Positions 20,944 to 32,011 of a stretch of DNA of 64,000 nucleotides are shown here, one piece after another. The notes under the pieces were generated by a model that had not been told where the DNA came from, did no database searches, and was given only the letters and a program-made list of their open reading frames with translations. Position numbers and translations under genes: made by a program. Source of the stretch: Ctenosaura bakeri (taxonomy: Eukaryota; Chordata; Lepidosauria; Squamata; Iguanidae); NCBI GenBank assembly GCA_948474755.1, contig CAOLHI010000563.1, positions 62,001 through 126,000 of the forward strand. The letters run 5' to 3'. Numbering within the stretch: position 1 is the stretch's first letter; each line of letters begins with the position of its first letter.

Positions 20944-21314
20944 CTGGTTTAGGGGCACAGGAGCCTTGCGCGAGTGGAAAAATCACAAATATCTAAATGT
21001 GTGTGCATGTCTGTTGGAAGGGGTGAGGAGAATGAGCACACAAGGTCCAAATCACACCATGGAAAGGGGTTGGGTTGGCTTGGTGCCCCTATATTTTTGC
21101 TCTCTGGCCCATCTCCTTCCTTGGAGGGTGTGGGGACATTGGGAGATGGTTTGTTGTGCTGAGAAATTGGACTATGAGCCATCCTTAGCCGGCAGGCAGC
21201 AGCTGGTGTAGGAGGACCAGAGGCAGGTTTTAGAGGGCTACATGGCCTGATCAGATTCACTGAGAAGAAGGTTTCCCTGGAAGGAGGTACCTTAGATGTT
21301 TGGGTGGCAGGGGG
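20944..21314. other. Unassigned segment between two LTRs
   Basis: A 137-codon, proline/serine-rich open frame runs on the minus strand (20949-21362). It has no recognisable domain and crosses into the neighbouring LTR, so I do not call it a gene. It could be a remnant of an element's internal region. Confidence 0.35.
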
Positions 21315-22159
21315 TTTTACCTTGAAATTGGGGGTCCTGTGAGAGGTGCCCAGCTCTGCCAATTAAAATATCAAAGATGGGGAAATTAGAACTCAGAGCA
21401 CTGGTTTTGCTAGCGAGAGGCAGGGTAATGAAGCTAGATCTTTCACCCTATGTCTACAGCGTTGGGTTAGAGAGTGGCTAGACAAGGTGGTTCCAAACAA
21501 TAAACAATTCTTTATTAAGAATAAAACACAGAAGACGAACATAAACTAACTAGCTGAGAAAAGACAGAGAGGTGTAAGGAGAGGCAATACAACCTATTCC
21601 ATAGTCCTGGGGAGAGGTTGGAGATTCAGGGAAGAAAGCTCAGTGTGGGGGCGCTGAGGGGAGTCCTTTAAACACACCAGCGGCAGGGCAGGATGGCAGT
21701 CAAAGGGGATCTGAGGATCGGTTAGAAATGAAGGGTTTTTATAGGAAAGATCATGCCTTTCAGCTATGGCAGTCCCAAAGGAGAACAAAGAGGTTTCGGT
21801 GCTGGACAAAAGGATTTGGTGAGGCCAGGTTTAGCGTGATGGGATTTGCATGTAGAAACAATACCTTTGGCCCAGATGTTAATGACTCAACTTACAAGAG
21901 TAGTTTGCCTGAGAGCCACGTGACTATTAAGGAGTCTGTGGCAAGAATTTCCCTAAAGCTTCGAGTGAGTTTTGGGTTGCTGGCTACAAAGAGAAATGGA
22001 ATGTAAGCCATTAATGGCCGCTCTCTGTCTGTGCTTATCCGGAGAACTTTGCGAACATCTGAGATGAGGTAATCGCAACCAGTCCAGCTAAGGCCAAATT
22101 AAATGATATCAAAAGGATATCTGGAGGTCCTCACTGGGGGTGTCATAGCAGAAATAACA
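21315..22159 (-). mobile_element. Solo LTR, type A, minus strand
   Basis: On the plus strand it runs from TTTTACCTTG (clan TGTTACCCTG with a mutated end) to ATAACA. It is flanked by G-runs that allow a duplication of 4-5 G (21310-21314, 22160-22164). Inverted landmarks: poly(A) signal near 21511 ('tctttattaag'), TATA near 21735 ('tttttataggaaag') and the U3 start 'gatatcaaaaggatatc' near 22108. Confidence 0.82.
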
Positions 22160-22164
22160 GGGGG

Positions 22165-23350
22165 AGGCAGGGATTGTAGAATCAAATCCATGAAAGTCAA
22201 ATCCTCAAATGTGGAGGGCTGACTGTATGTGATTTGGATGGTACAGATAGGATAAATTTAATTAAATTTAGTTTTTTAAAAAATAATGTGATAACATTCA
22301 TAAATTTCCTAATAAACAGCAGAGAAGGATTTGAGTCTGTTGTTTTTAAAACATGAATTTGACCAGAACAAGGGATATATTAATCTATCTCTCACTTTGA
22401 ACTTATCTGAATTTTGGGTCTATTCTATCAACTGTATATGCAAGTGGATGTCTTCAGTTGACACAGGTGGAGGAGTTGTGAATCATATCTTTGAAAAGTA
22501 GTGATGGTGGGAGACAGATTAAACTTTCTATCAAAAGCTGTTTTGTGAAATGACACAAAGCTTTGTGTATGGGTGGGAAACATTAGTGACACACTGCTTA
22601 CAAAAATAACTTCAGGTTAAAATTCAGAAAAAGGGTAAAATCTGGTCTCAATGAATGATTGGTTTGAGAAAGTTTAAAATGCAAGGCTTATGCATAGCAT
22701 GGTGGTTATGTTTTATTTTTGTGAACTTGTTGTTGGTTTTTAACTGCCGTAGGTTGTCCTGAGGAATGCTAGTCCTTTGGAAGGATGGAATACGTACATA
22801 TGTATGTATGGATTTCTTTAACTATATCCATTCCTATAATTCCATTAAGTACTTAAACATGTAACATTAGCAAATAAATAAACATCCCATTCTTAATTAA
22901 TTAATTAGGGTATTACAATGGGTATCTGGGGTTTTGCTAAAAGTGACAACTTCTTTGACTTTGGGAAGATAAAATTATTTCATTTTCCTAAAAGTTTCTT
23001 CATCTTTTTTCTTAACATAGGGATCATGTGGGAGAAAATAGCATAATTTGAGGTACCATACAGACAATGCTTATGAAAAGGTAAAAAGCTAACAGAACAT
23101 CACCTTCCAAAATCACAAAAAGGTATCAAAAATAGCATAGTTCTCCTCTCTCTCTCCATCCAGCATTGCAAAATCCAACACGGCATTTTAGAACCAACCT
23201 CAGGAAGTAGCCAGCACCAAAAAGCTAGTTTCTAAAAAAGTTAATTTTTCACCTGTTTGTCATGCCCATGTCCCAGAACTCAGACACTACCCTTCACAAC
23301 TGTGACACCCTAAAGACATGAGAGGAGCAGTACTTACAGCAGCCAGTGTA
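22165..23350. other. No gene recognised
   Basis: AT-rich sequence; short A/T runs and a ACATATGTATGTAT patch near 22797-22810. Nothing assignable. Confidence 0.45.
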
Positions 23351-23905
23351 AGTGGAATCATAGAATCATAGAAATGTAGAGTTGGAAGAGACAACAGGGG
23401 CCATCCAGTCCAACCCCCTGCCATGCAGGAACACCCTCAAAGCATTCCCGACAGATGGCCATCCAGCCTCTGCTTAGAAACCTCCAAGGAAGGAGACTCC
23501 ACTACACTTCATGGAGGCAGCAGATTCCACTGCCGGACAGCCCTGACTGTCAGGAGGTTCTTCCTGAGGTTCAGGTGGAATCTCCTTTCCTGCAGCTTGA
23601 ATCCATTGCTCCTTGTCCTGGTCTCTGCAGCAGCAGAAAACAAGCCCTCTCCTTCCTCTACATGGCATTCCTTCAAATATTTAAACATGGCTATCATGCC
23701 CCCTCTTAACCTTCTCTTCTGCAGACTAAACATACCCAGCTCTCTAAGTCTGTCCTCATAGGGCATGGCTTCCAGGCCTCTCACCATTTTGGTCGCCCTC
23801 CTCTGGACTTGCTCCAGCTTGACCATCTCCTTCTTGAATTGGGGTGCCCAGAACTGGACACAGTATTCAAGATGAGGTATAACCAAAGCAGAGTAGAGTG
23901 GTACC
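23351..23905 (-). mobile_element. CR1 LINE 3' end, well preserved
   Basis: The lower end shows 'atcatagaatcatagaaatg' and 'ccatccagtccaaccccctg'. The minus strand above it stays open for 125 codons through the CR1 RT tail: '[17 protein letters not shown]', '[17 protein letters not shown]', '[18 protein letters not shown]', '[17 protein letters not shown]'. This is the youngest-looking CR1 piece in the window and is cut at its 5' side near 23905. Confidence 0.95.
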
Positions 23906-25069
23906 AGTGGGAAAGGGGGAGCCCAGGGTTCTGGTATAATTTATATAAGAAAGTCTTGTTAATTAGGCCATCGTTAGGCAAGATTTCCACCCTATATAAC
24001 CAGACACCAGACTGGGAGGAAGCTGTCGGAGTCAACTGATTCCATCAGTGATAACAACCCAGCTGACTCCTGTATTCCTGCTCATATTTCTGGAACCCTT
24101 GACTCTCACCTGGACTATGGTTTTTGCCCTTGGACACACTGTCTTTGAACTTACGGTAAATTTGGACTCTGTTTCTCTAAACTTGCTGAGAACTCAGATT
24201 GGCTAAAACAGACTTTGCTTGCTAGATCCTGTTAACAGCACGAATAGGTAGCTGAAGGCCTTGGACACTGCCTTTTGAAAATATACAGTGTTCCAACAGC
24301 ACAGTTCTTCTTTGACTATTACCAGAAAGAAAGACCTTGTTCCTACTAAGCTCCCATTAGATATGGTTAACAGGACCTCATGTGATAACAATGGCAGCCG
24401 ATTGCTTGCTTGTCACACTTGCAATGAGTCCACTGGAGTTTATTCTGTACTTCAAAGGAACTCTCCAAAGCACATATCCTGTTTTGGGAATTAGCTATCC
24501 AAGCTAATGGGCATAACCTGAATACCTCCATTAAAGTATGAATGAAAACCTGGGGTGGATTCACTGCAGCCCTGACATGAAAGCCACCATTCATCTTATC
24601 AAAAAGGCTCCCTCTAAGTTCCTCCAGGTTCTAGCAGACTTCAGAATCATTCTTAAAGAGTGTTCACAAATGTCAAATACCTCTTAACTGTGTTCATTCT
24701 GAAAAGCTTTTTCCTGTGTCCTGTACACGTTAAACATCAAAGATTTCAATAAGAAGAGTATGACAAAGGATTCTCTCTATAATGGCAACAAACTGTGGAA
24801 TTCCCACCCACAACTGACCCACTTTGCCACTTCATTGCTGGGATTTAGAAGAGCCATTATGCTTTCCTTGTTAGTTCTCCACTACCCCCTTTGCTTTATA
24901 GTTATGATTTTCCCTATGGTGTCTTTTGTTTCTGTTATCCTTCTGTCATATTCAAGACTTTATTGTGGATTCTTCAGATTATGAGACTCTTTTAAACTGT
25001 TTGAATGCAAAGGTGGGATGAGCACTTTTGATAAAGAAAGATGCAGCCATGACAGTTAAAGTGGTATCA
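23906..25069. other. No gene; possible L2-like patch
   Basis: Around 24770-24860 the plus strand reads 'NKLWNSHPQL', resembling the L2 RT tail. The rest is unassigned. Confidence 0.4.
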
Positions 25070-25171
25070 ATGTGCAACATAAATGTGATGAGGAAACATT
25101 CCTGAAGTTCTCTGTTCAACTCTGAGCACCATAGTTTAAAACTGAATATTGAAAAGCTGTAACGCATCCAT

Positions 25172-25602
25172 GGCCTTTTTCGCATTATTTTTTTTTTTAG
25201 CGCGAGTGCCCCTTGAGCGCTGTGCAAATGGGAGCGCCGCTCCGTACGCCACTCTTCCACTTGCACAGCGCTCATGAGGCTGAAGCGGGGCGTGGGCGCA
25301 TTTTTTGATTTTCATCTTTAAGCCAAAAATGCCCCACGCTCGCGCAATGCTCACGGCACCCTTGCGCACTTACCTGCGTGCAGTGCATCGGCGAGCCGGG
25401 CGGGTAGCGCTTTCTCCCCCAGCACAGCCTACAACTCCCATACTGCGCTGCGGGAGGAAGCGGCGGGGCGCTAGCGCGATGCTCGCGCAAACAGGAAGCG
25501 ACCAGCGGTAGGAAGGAGGGGGAAGCGGCAGCATTTCGAACGAGGCTTCTTGCGCGAGACGCCCTCCCCCATCGCGTAAACAGGTAACATGAGAAAAGGG
25601 CC
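25172..25602 (+). mobile_element. F-family MITE, TSD CAT
   Basis: Starts GGCCTTTTTCGCA and ends GAGAAAAGGGCC, flanked by CAT (25169-25171, 25603-25605). Opposite-strand donor-like motif CACTTACCTG at 25367-25376; ZNF143-like CCTACAACTCCCA at 25428-25440, the best match to ACTACAANTCCCA of any F copy; 'gctgcgggaggaagcggcgg' follows. Confidence 0.9.
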
Positions 25603-25739
25603 CATAAGAGGGCAACAAAGGTGAAATTAAGATGACACAGGGATTGGAAACCAGGTCCTCTGAGGAACAGATGAAGGAACTTCTTATGTGTGGATGTAGA
25701 AGTCAAAAATGAGAGGTAATTGTGATAACCGTCTTCAAT

Positions 25740-25940
25740 AGCGTTTCCGCTCTACACTGCTTTGGTGCTATTATTCCAGTTTCAACCTCCTGTGGAATTG
25801 TAGAGTTGGTAGTTTCCTGAGGCCAAAGAGCTCTCAGGCTGGGAATTCTAAAGGCTCCTCCTTAAATTCCAAACCCCAAAATTCCACAGTATGATGAAAG
25901 TGAAATAATAACAGTATAAGAGCATAAAGCAGAAATGGCC
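25740..25940. mobile_element. P-family palindromic MITE, diverged
   Basis: Left arm 'tttccgctctacactgcttt' with 'gtgctattattccagtttca', right arm ending 'aaagcagaaatggcc'. Arms are less perfectly paired than in the 37681 copy. No clean duplication. Confidence 0.7.
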
Positions 25941-26243
25941 TTAATCTCTGAGGGATTGTCATGTTGAACATGGAGTGAAATTGTTTTCTGATGTTCAAGA
26001 AAGTAGGAACAATAGATTCAAATCATAGAAGAGGTGATTTTTGACTAAACATAAGAAGCACTTCCTGAAGATAAGAAGAACTGCTTGATGGCAAGAGCTT
26101 ATTTGGCAATGGAGCTGGTAGATACTTTTAAAACAGAGGTTTGATGGTCAATGGGCAGTAATGTTTTAGGTTCAACCTAGATGAGCCTTTAGATTTAACT
26201 AGATGAGCCTTGAACTTCCTTCCAAATTTACATGATTCTATGA

Positions 26244-26694
26244 GCTTTTTCGCACTTTGGGGGGGAGAAATAGGGCATTCTGATACTTACTGGGCTGGCG
26301 TGCTCACTCCACTGATCCAGGCAGATCCAGAGCAGTGCATGGCCACGCTACACACTTCTCCGGGGACGAAAGTGGGGCTTTCTGGAGGCTCTCCATCAAC
26401 CCGAGAAGCTCACCAGCCTAAAGCCCGCCCTGGGAAGATTTGCAGCCTTGCGCTGGTGCAAATCTACACATTAGCGTAGCGACAGACTGGGGCACACTGT
26501 GCTATTGAAAGACCTCTTTTAAGTGGTCTTTCAATAGCATGGTGAACCACCAGTTCTGGTCATTCTGGAGTGGGCTGACGTCTGGACATACATAAAGTAG
26601 TCTGGACCCAGTCCGCCCCTAAGTGCAAACGTCCTCGCAGGAGGACGCTCTGCCCCGTCGCTAAATCAAAGTGCAGAAAAGGCCATTGTGTGCA
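26244..26694. mobile_element. H-family MITE
   Basis: Ends AGCTTTTTCGCACTTTG and CAAAGTGCAGAAAAGGCC. The interior contains the H landmarks: 'ggaggctctccatcaacccg', 'agaagctcaccagcctaaag', and a hairpin formed by 'ctattgaaagacctctttt' and 'agtggtctttcaatag'. Flanks ATG and ATT approximate a 3-bp duplication. It sits on the 3' end of the CR1 copy. Confidence 0.75.
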
Positions 26695-27078
26695 GAAAAA
26701 GAAACAAACATAATTTTGTACGCACCTATTTGGCATTAAGCCCCATAATTTTAAGGAGGTCTACTCATGAGTGTATGGCTGCAGCTTAACTAAAAGTGTA
26801 GAGACATCAAGAGATGTGCCCATATGTGTCTACACCACCTGTATGAGCGCCCATATTCTGAAGTAGTGTTTTTGGCTTTGTCAACTGCCATAGCTTTGCT
26901 TCTTTTCATGGAGCAGGCTGTGAGTGTATCAGTGCTGCTGAATTTACATGTGAATAAGAAATAATTATCTGTGAGCCCATGGGTTGGGATTTAATAGTTA
27001 TTTTTTTCCCCCAACAATATACCCTTATCTTTATGGAAGCAGTACAGCCCATCAAAGAGTTGTCGCTGATGAACTCAC
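26695..27078. other. Unique sequence 3' of the candidate exon
   Basis: No repeat recognised. On the minus strand this would be intron downstream of the candidate exon. Confidence 0.4.
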
Positions 27079-27291
27079 TAATGAGTTTCCAATACTTAAC
27101 CTTGTATTTTGCTTCATTACAGGAGGCTCCATTCCCTCTAGTTTTACATTTCGTATCAGAAAGTTCATTTAGAATCCAGTCAATCTTCTGGTGCCAGGGT
27201 TGCTCTTTAAATTTTTCATTCAGGGAAGACACAATGGGAATAATGTTTGTATCTGTCAAGGAGACACATGAAAACTTCTCGGCTGCATTGT
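27079..27291 (-). CDS. Candidate internal coding exon, gene not identified
   Basis: On the minus strand a strong polypyrimidine tract (27294-27315) ends in CCTACAG, then an open segment begins at 27291 and reaches a donor. Two donors are possible: TTA|GTGAGT (exon end 27079; 213 bp, symmetric phase 1-1) or AAG|GTTAAG (exon end 27101; 191 bp). The peptide starts 'DNAAEKFSCVSLTDTN', continues with 'KFKEQPWHQKIDWILNEL' and has three cysteines (FSC, TKC, ASC). Codon use looks coding-like and the frame has no stop. I do not recognise the family. A symmetric phase 1 exon with several cysteines would suit an extracellular protein, but that is inference. It could also be chance or a decayed exon. The open frame extends beyond both splice sites (26906-27433), but those extensions look intronic. 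Confidence 0.5.
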
Positions 27292-27803
27292 CTGTAGGAA
27301 AAAAAAAGAAAGGAGGAGAGAGAGGAGGGAAAAAATAAATCCACAGAAGACGGGACTCAATAAAGAAAATAAAAAGAATTGAATGAAGACACCAAGGGCC
27401 GTTTGTTATGGTGAATAAGTCATTGGCAGCCAACAGGTCTATAAAAGGAGACAGCTGAAGTCCTTAGATTAATATTTTATTTAAAGATGACAGTGTCAAA
27501 TAATTGCTTTTATTGGCTTCTGTTGCTTTTCCCTATGTGATATTTGCAAGATTGTCAGAGAAGCCATCCAAGAAGTGTTGTCTAGGATCTCACTGAGTCT
27601 CGTTGTGGTGTCTCAGTTCCTAACAGGGTGTGCGAAGAATCTTAAATGTGGTAGTTTGATGGGACTTCTAAACTTTTCTAAGTTTAATCAGGGCCTCTTG
27701 TACCAATTTAATTGTTGGAAAATCTGTCCACTTGTGGATATATGAACCTAAAGGTCCACAGCTCCAAAATGTCTTAGGTGTTTTATCTGAAATGATGGAG
27801 AGT

Positions 27804-27805
<2 letters not shown>
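27292..27805. other. Unique sequence upstream of the candidate exon
   Basis: Holds the pyrimidine tract (minus strand) and an AT-rich, repeat-free patch at 27450-27620 with homeodomain-like sites. No gene is seen. Confidence 0.4.
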
Positions 27806-27807
<2 letters not shown>

Positions 27808-27840
<33 letters not shown>

Positions 27841-27841
27841 A
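27808..27841. repeat. (CAT)n microsatellite
   Basis: About eleven uninterrupted CAT units, read as ATG on the minus strand. The adjacent 'aaggttttattgcag' (minus-strand CAATAAAACC) suggests it is the simple-repeat tail of a LINE-like element lying at higher coordinates. Confidence 0.9.
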
Positions 27842-28538
27842 GGTTTTATTGCAGTCAACAGACCATGAGGCTATATACATTCTACACACAAATAAAAGTA
27901 TAATATAGAAGTATAAACAGTCTGTGTTAAAATAAAGCACAGAGTATAATTAATTATATATAAATGCATTTTAAAAACAGCTTAATAATTTAAGCTTAAA
28001 AGTTATTAGAAAACACTAAGATTTAAACATATATATACACATTTCTATTAAAATCATGCAGCCTTATTTCTGATGGACAGCTTTTGGTGGCCATACAGTT
28101 CCTAAAACTATGTCTCCCACAAGACAGCTGAGATGTTTACACCAAGGGGAATCGTTAAGTTGTTGTCAACATTTGTGTACCATGGCCCTTCAAGTTTTGA
28201 TAGCACAGAACAAAAACTTTGCGACCTCCTCTGTTGCTCTTTTTTCAGTATCCCTTAATAAATATATTAGGGACCATTCCAAAGATCTTCCTTCAGTGGG
28301 AAAGGGATGGAGAGTTTCAACTGGATTAAGTACCATTTATGGAAGGGCTTACTCTGTATTCAGTTAATGTGTATTAAAGTGGAAATTTTGATCCCAAAGA
28401 TTTCCAGTTTTGGTCTTTGGTAATATTATCTCCGCCTTTTTCCCATTATGTTTTTACTCCCATATTTCCTCCAACTTTGTTGATAAGAATGATATTGAAA
28501 ATTTCTGAAGCCAATCCTTTCAGGTTTCTATCTCCTTG
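27842..28538 (-). other. Possible 3' end of an unclassified retroelement
   Basis: On the minus strand the sequence runs toward CAATAAAACC (27842-27852) and then the (ATG)n tail, as in a non-LTR element 3' end. I find no conserved protein block to classify it. Confidence 0.3.
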
Positions 28539-28730
28539 GGCCTTTCCACACTACAGCGTTATAGTGCTATTATTCCACTTTCAACATCCTATGGAATCCT
28601 GGGGTTTGCAGTTTAGGGAGGGGCCTTTAGACTTCTCAGCCAGAGAGCTCTTTGACCTTAGGAAACTACAAAGCCTGGAATTCCACAGGGGATTGAAAGT
28701 GGAAGAATAGAATGTAGTGTGGAAATGGCC
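28539..28730. mobile_element. P-family palindromic MITE
   Basis: Starts GGCCTTTCCACACTACA and ends TGTAGTGTGGAAATGGCC; the terminal arms are almost fully complementary. A short deletion in the right arm removes part of 'taatagcactat'. Confidence 0.82.
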
Positions 28731-29688
28731 TGAAGGATTCATTCAGCAGCCCCAGAAAAAAGAATATTCTTCCCCCTGCGATATCTATCTATTCTATGGA
28801 AAGAAGCTCTCCTAACAGTTTCAATATTTGAACATATAGCATATAAATGTCAACCTTGCAGTGACATGTATCTGGGATATATATTTTAGAAGTTTATGGA
28901 TAAAAGGTTCCTTATTGATTCATTATTGGTACAGTTTCTATTGGTTAGTATAGTACTTAGTAATAAATTCGATTTAACTTCCTTTTCTTTTTCTTTTTTT
29001 AACCATCTTGTGGTTTTTGCCCTTCATTATGAATTCTTCACAAGAAAAAAACAGCCTGAAAAAAGTTCTCTTCCATTTTTTCATACCCTTATGCTGCCGT
29101 TTAGTATGAAAGAAAGAGCTCAAGAGGAAGCTTGGCTTATTGACTTGAATCTTCTCAGATTTTTTTTTTTCTGCTGTGTCTTTTTTAAAAAAATGTAGAA
29201 TTAATGACTGCAGGTCAGGGGTGGGCAAAGGGCAGCCTAGGACCTAATTGAGGACCCAAAGGATGACCATTGAAGTCCTTAGAAACTCCCAGGAACCCAG
29301 ACACTAAGTTCTTCTTCTCTCTCGCTCTCTTTTTTAAAGTATCAATTCCACTATGTTTTTTTACCTGAAAATCCCAAAGTCACCTACAAATGCAGTGTGT
29401 TGAAATGTGACCCTGTGGAATTCTGTGTGTGTGTGTGTGTGCGTGTGGAGACAATAGGAAAGTGACTCCCTCTGTAGTTCTCCATCCGTGGGGTAGAGGT
29501 GTTGATTTATACCTCAGGTATTCATTTAAGGTCCTCCTAAGATTGTTTCCTTTGGAAATAGCAAGAGAAGAAAGGAAGCAAGAAAAGGCAGAGAGAGACA
29601 GAGGAAAGAGGAACCCATAATTTTGCACAGTAAAATCTTGGCCTGTGCATTGGACATCTTGCAAAACTTTTTTTTTAAATGTTCCTAC
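28731..29688. other. No gene; short (GT)n at 29424-29448
   Basis: AT-rich sequence with a GT/GC dinucleotide run. No repeat family or coding signal recognised. Confidence 0.45.
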
Positions 29689-30465
29689 AGCCATGGAGGA
29701 TTCGGAAGGTTCTTACGATTCAAGCATCTTGAGACAGATTAAATTTGCTGATGACAGCTCATTTCTGAGATGCTTCCAAAGGAAGCCTGATAAAACATTA
29801 TCTGAATGCATAGTTTTGATGAGATGTCCGCTTGGACCATGGAGAAAATGAAACATCTGAAGGAGCTGTGGAGCCTAAGGGAATACCTGGTTTCATATGA
29901 CAGTGATTCTTGCCATCTTGGAGCTCTGCAATTTTGTATCGTATCATAGGCTCAGGGTTAGCAAGACAGTGTGAAACTACCGGCCAATTATTTGATCGTT
30001 TCAAGATTTCTTACACGTACGCTATCAGTGGACACTCAGTGCAGACCTAAATAGTGAGGAGATCTGAGGGAGGTTCAACAGAAGTACAGACATTGAAATT
30101 CAGTCAGAGAAGAAAAAGAAAACTTCAGTTCAAAGTAATTACTATTGAATTAGAGATGGTCAAACAATACTTATGAGGAGAAATGTTGTTGGTTCCAACA
30201 GTTTCAGTGAAGCTAATATTTCCACATCTCCCAAGACTTGTTGCAAGAACGTGTGCAAGTCTCCTTGAATGTTCACACATCCATGAGGCATACAGGGGAT
30301 TTCTCAGAAATAAAGTGTGCACAAACCTAATGTGAATGACTAGAATATGCATAATTGCATAACAAAAACAGAAAAACCACAAGCACACCTTATGAAATAT
30401 GCATTAAGCAAAGAAATGCACACTTACCTCACATGGATTTAAAATATGAACAATTTGCAGTCTCA
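29689..30465. other. Mostly unassigned; weak exon-like start at 29691
   Basis: A T-tract and TTCCTACAG (29681-29690) precede an open frame starting ATGGAGGATTCGGAAGG (29693) that ends in TGA at 29849-29851. There is no donor and no poly(A) signal nearby, so I do not call a gene. The rest shows nothing recognisable. Confidence 0.3.
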
Positions 30466-30941
30466 GGCCCTTTCCACACGCGGGTGGAGAAACGGGGGAA
30501 GCCACGCAGAAACGGGGCTTACCTTAGTCCGTCGCCGTGTGGAGCAGCCCGTTTCACTGCTCCATACTCGTCGGCGCCCCGCGGCGTCCAGCAGCACCCA
30601 AAATGGCAGCTTTCGCCTGGTGGAGGCTCTCTGCCAACCGAAGAAGCTTGCCAGCCAGAAATCCCGCCCCCCACCTGATCTGCAGGCACGCCCTTGCACA
30701 TGACTGCAGATCTATACTGGCGCTGTGAAGGGGCTGGATGGGGCTGCACGCCCCATGCTTTTTCAAAACCACAAAACTAGTGATTGTCAAAAAGCACGTG
30801 GCTCCACCACTTCCTGTCTCCCCTGTGTGGATTGGAGTGTGGAACTACACAAACGTAGTCTGCCCCAATCCACGTTACGGTGTAGACGACATCCATGGAG
30901 GTCGCTCTACACCGTTTTTTTAACCCCGTGAGGAAAGGGCC
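30466..30941 (+). mobile_element. H-family MITE, TSD TCA
   Basis: Starts GGCCCTTTCCACACGCGGG and ends CGTGAGGAAAGGGCC, flanked by TCA (30463-30465, 30942-30944). The interior has 'caaaatggcagctttcgcc', 'ggtggaggctctctgccaac', 'agcttgccagccagaaatcc' and 'tctgcaggcacgc', all shared with the copy at 63689. CpG-rich, no transposase. Confidence 0.88.
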
Positions 30942-30986
30942 TCAGGAAAAGAGACTGGGCTATATCCTGTTACTAGCCCTAACTAG

Positions 30987-31444
30987 GGCCATTTCCGCAC
31001 GGGCTTAAAGAAACGGTGCAGAGCGTCCTCCAGAGAGGACGTCTGCACCTGGGAGCAGACTGGGTTGGACCTACTAACTGTAGATCCGCACCTCAGCCCG
31101 CTCCTGAATGACCTGAAGTGGTCATCCAGTGTGCTTTTGAAAGACAGCTTAAAACAAGTCTTTCAAAAGCACAGAGCACACCACTCCATTTCCGCACTCC
31201 GGTGCAGATTTGCAGGCTCACACCAATGTGGTGGGCTTTAGGCTGGTGGGGACGGGCTTTAGGCTGGCGAGCTTCAGTGGTTGGTGGAGAGCTTCAACCA
31301 GATGGAAGCTGCCATTTTCATCCCCGGAGCAGTGTGGAGCGGCGGCCACACACTGCTTTGGACCAGCCTGGACCCAAGCATCGAGCCCAAAGGTCCGGTA
31401 AGTACCGGAATGAGGTGATTCCCTCGTCCCATGCAGAAATGACC
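30987..31444 (-). mobile_element. H-family MITE, TSD TAG
   Basis: Starts GGCCATTTCCGCACGGGC and ends ATGCAGAAATGACC, flanked by TAG (30984-30986, 31445-31447). The interior is in opposite orientation to 26244 and holds the same hairpin 'cttttgaaagacagctt'/'aagtctttcaaaag' and 'gtgggctttaggctggtgg', the latter duplicated in tandem. A GGTAAGTACC motif sits near 31396. Confidence 0.85.
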
Positions 31445-31602
31445 TAGAGTAGAACCTTTGCATCAAAGGGATTTGCATTAGTGCACCATGCAACAATTGG
31501 TTCAATGGCCCCTCTCTTTTTACCTTATCCCCAACACTTGAAAGTGAAGGAGAAGAAGAAGAAAGAGAACAGGAAGAAGACTTACTAGTTCAAGAAACTT
31601 AG

Positions 31603-31803
31603 GGCCTATCTAGACTACACTGTTATAGTGCTATTATGCCACTTTCAACCTCCTGTGGAATCCAGGGATTTGCTGTTTAGGCAGAGGCATTGAGAATTAT
31701 CAGCCAGAGAGCTCTTTGGTCCCTGTAAACTAAAAACCACAGGATTTCACAGGAGGTTGAAAGTGGAATAATAGCACTATAAGAGTGTAGGGTGGAAATG
31801 GCC
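31603..31803. mobile_element. P-family palindromic MITE
   Basis: Starts GGCCTATCTAGACTACAC and ends GGTGGAAATGGCC; the arms pair through 'tattatgccactttcaacc' and 'ggttgaaagtggaataata'. It abuts the GGAA/GAAA microsatellite. Confidence 0.82.
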
Positions 31804-31877
31804 TCAAGAAGGAAGGAAGGGAGGAAGGAAGGAAGGAAGGAAGGAAGGAAGGAAGGAAGGAAGGAAGGAAGGAAGGA

Positions 31878-31957
<80 letters not shown>
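31804..31957. repeat. (GGAA)n-(GAAA)n compound microsatellite
   Basis: About 70 bp of GGAA units pass without interruption into about 85 bp of GAAA units. It begins immediately after the P element. The lysine/arginine- or serine/phenylalanine-rich open frames across it are artefacts. Confidence 0.97.
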
Positions 31958-31958
<1 letters not shown>

Positions 31959-32011
31959 GGACCCCACATGTTGGGTATACTGATCTATCCACCTGGTTCA
32001 CTTGCACAAAG

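Larger units (their letters stand above)
25070..26243 (+). mobile_element. Old CR1 copy interrupted by F and P MITEs
   Basis: CR1-like pieces in plus orientation lie at 25070-25171, 25603-25739 ('agagggcaacaaaggtgaaa', 'cctctgaggaacagatgaag') and 25941-26243, ending 'acttccttccaaatttacatg attctatg' in outline. An F element and a P element sit between the pieces and an H element begins at the very 3' end. It is strongly diverged and non-coding. Confidence 0.7.

Noticed and set aside
20949..21362. 137-codon proline-rich frame that might be a gag remnant
   Set aside because: It has no zinc knuckle or major homology motif, and it overlaps the neighbouring LTR.
26906..27433. Whole 175-codon minus frame as a gene
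   Set aside because: Only the part between the acceptor and a donor looks coding; the upstream part translates the pyrimidine tract.
27668..27940. Poly-methionine frame
   Set aside because: It is the CAT microsatellite read on the minus strand.
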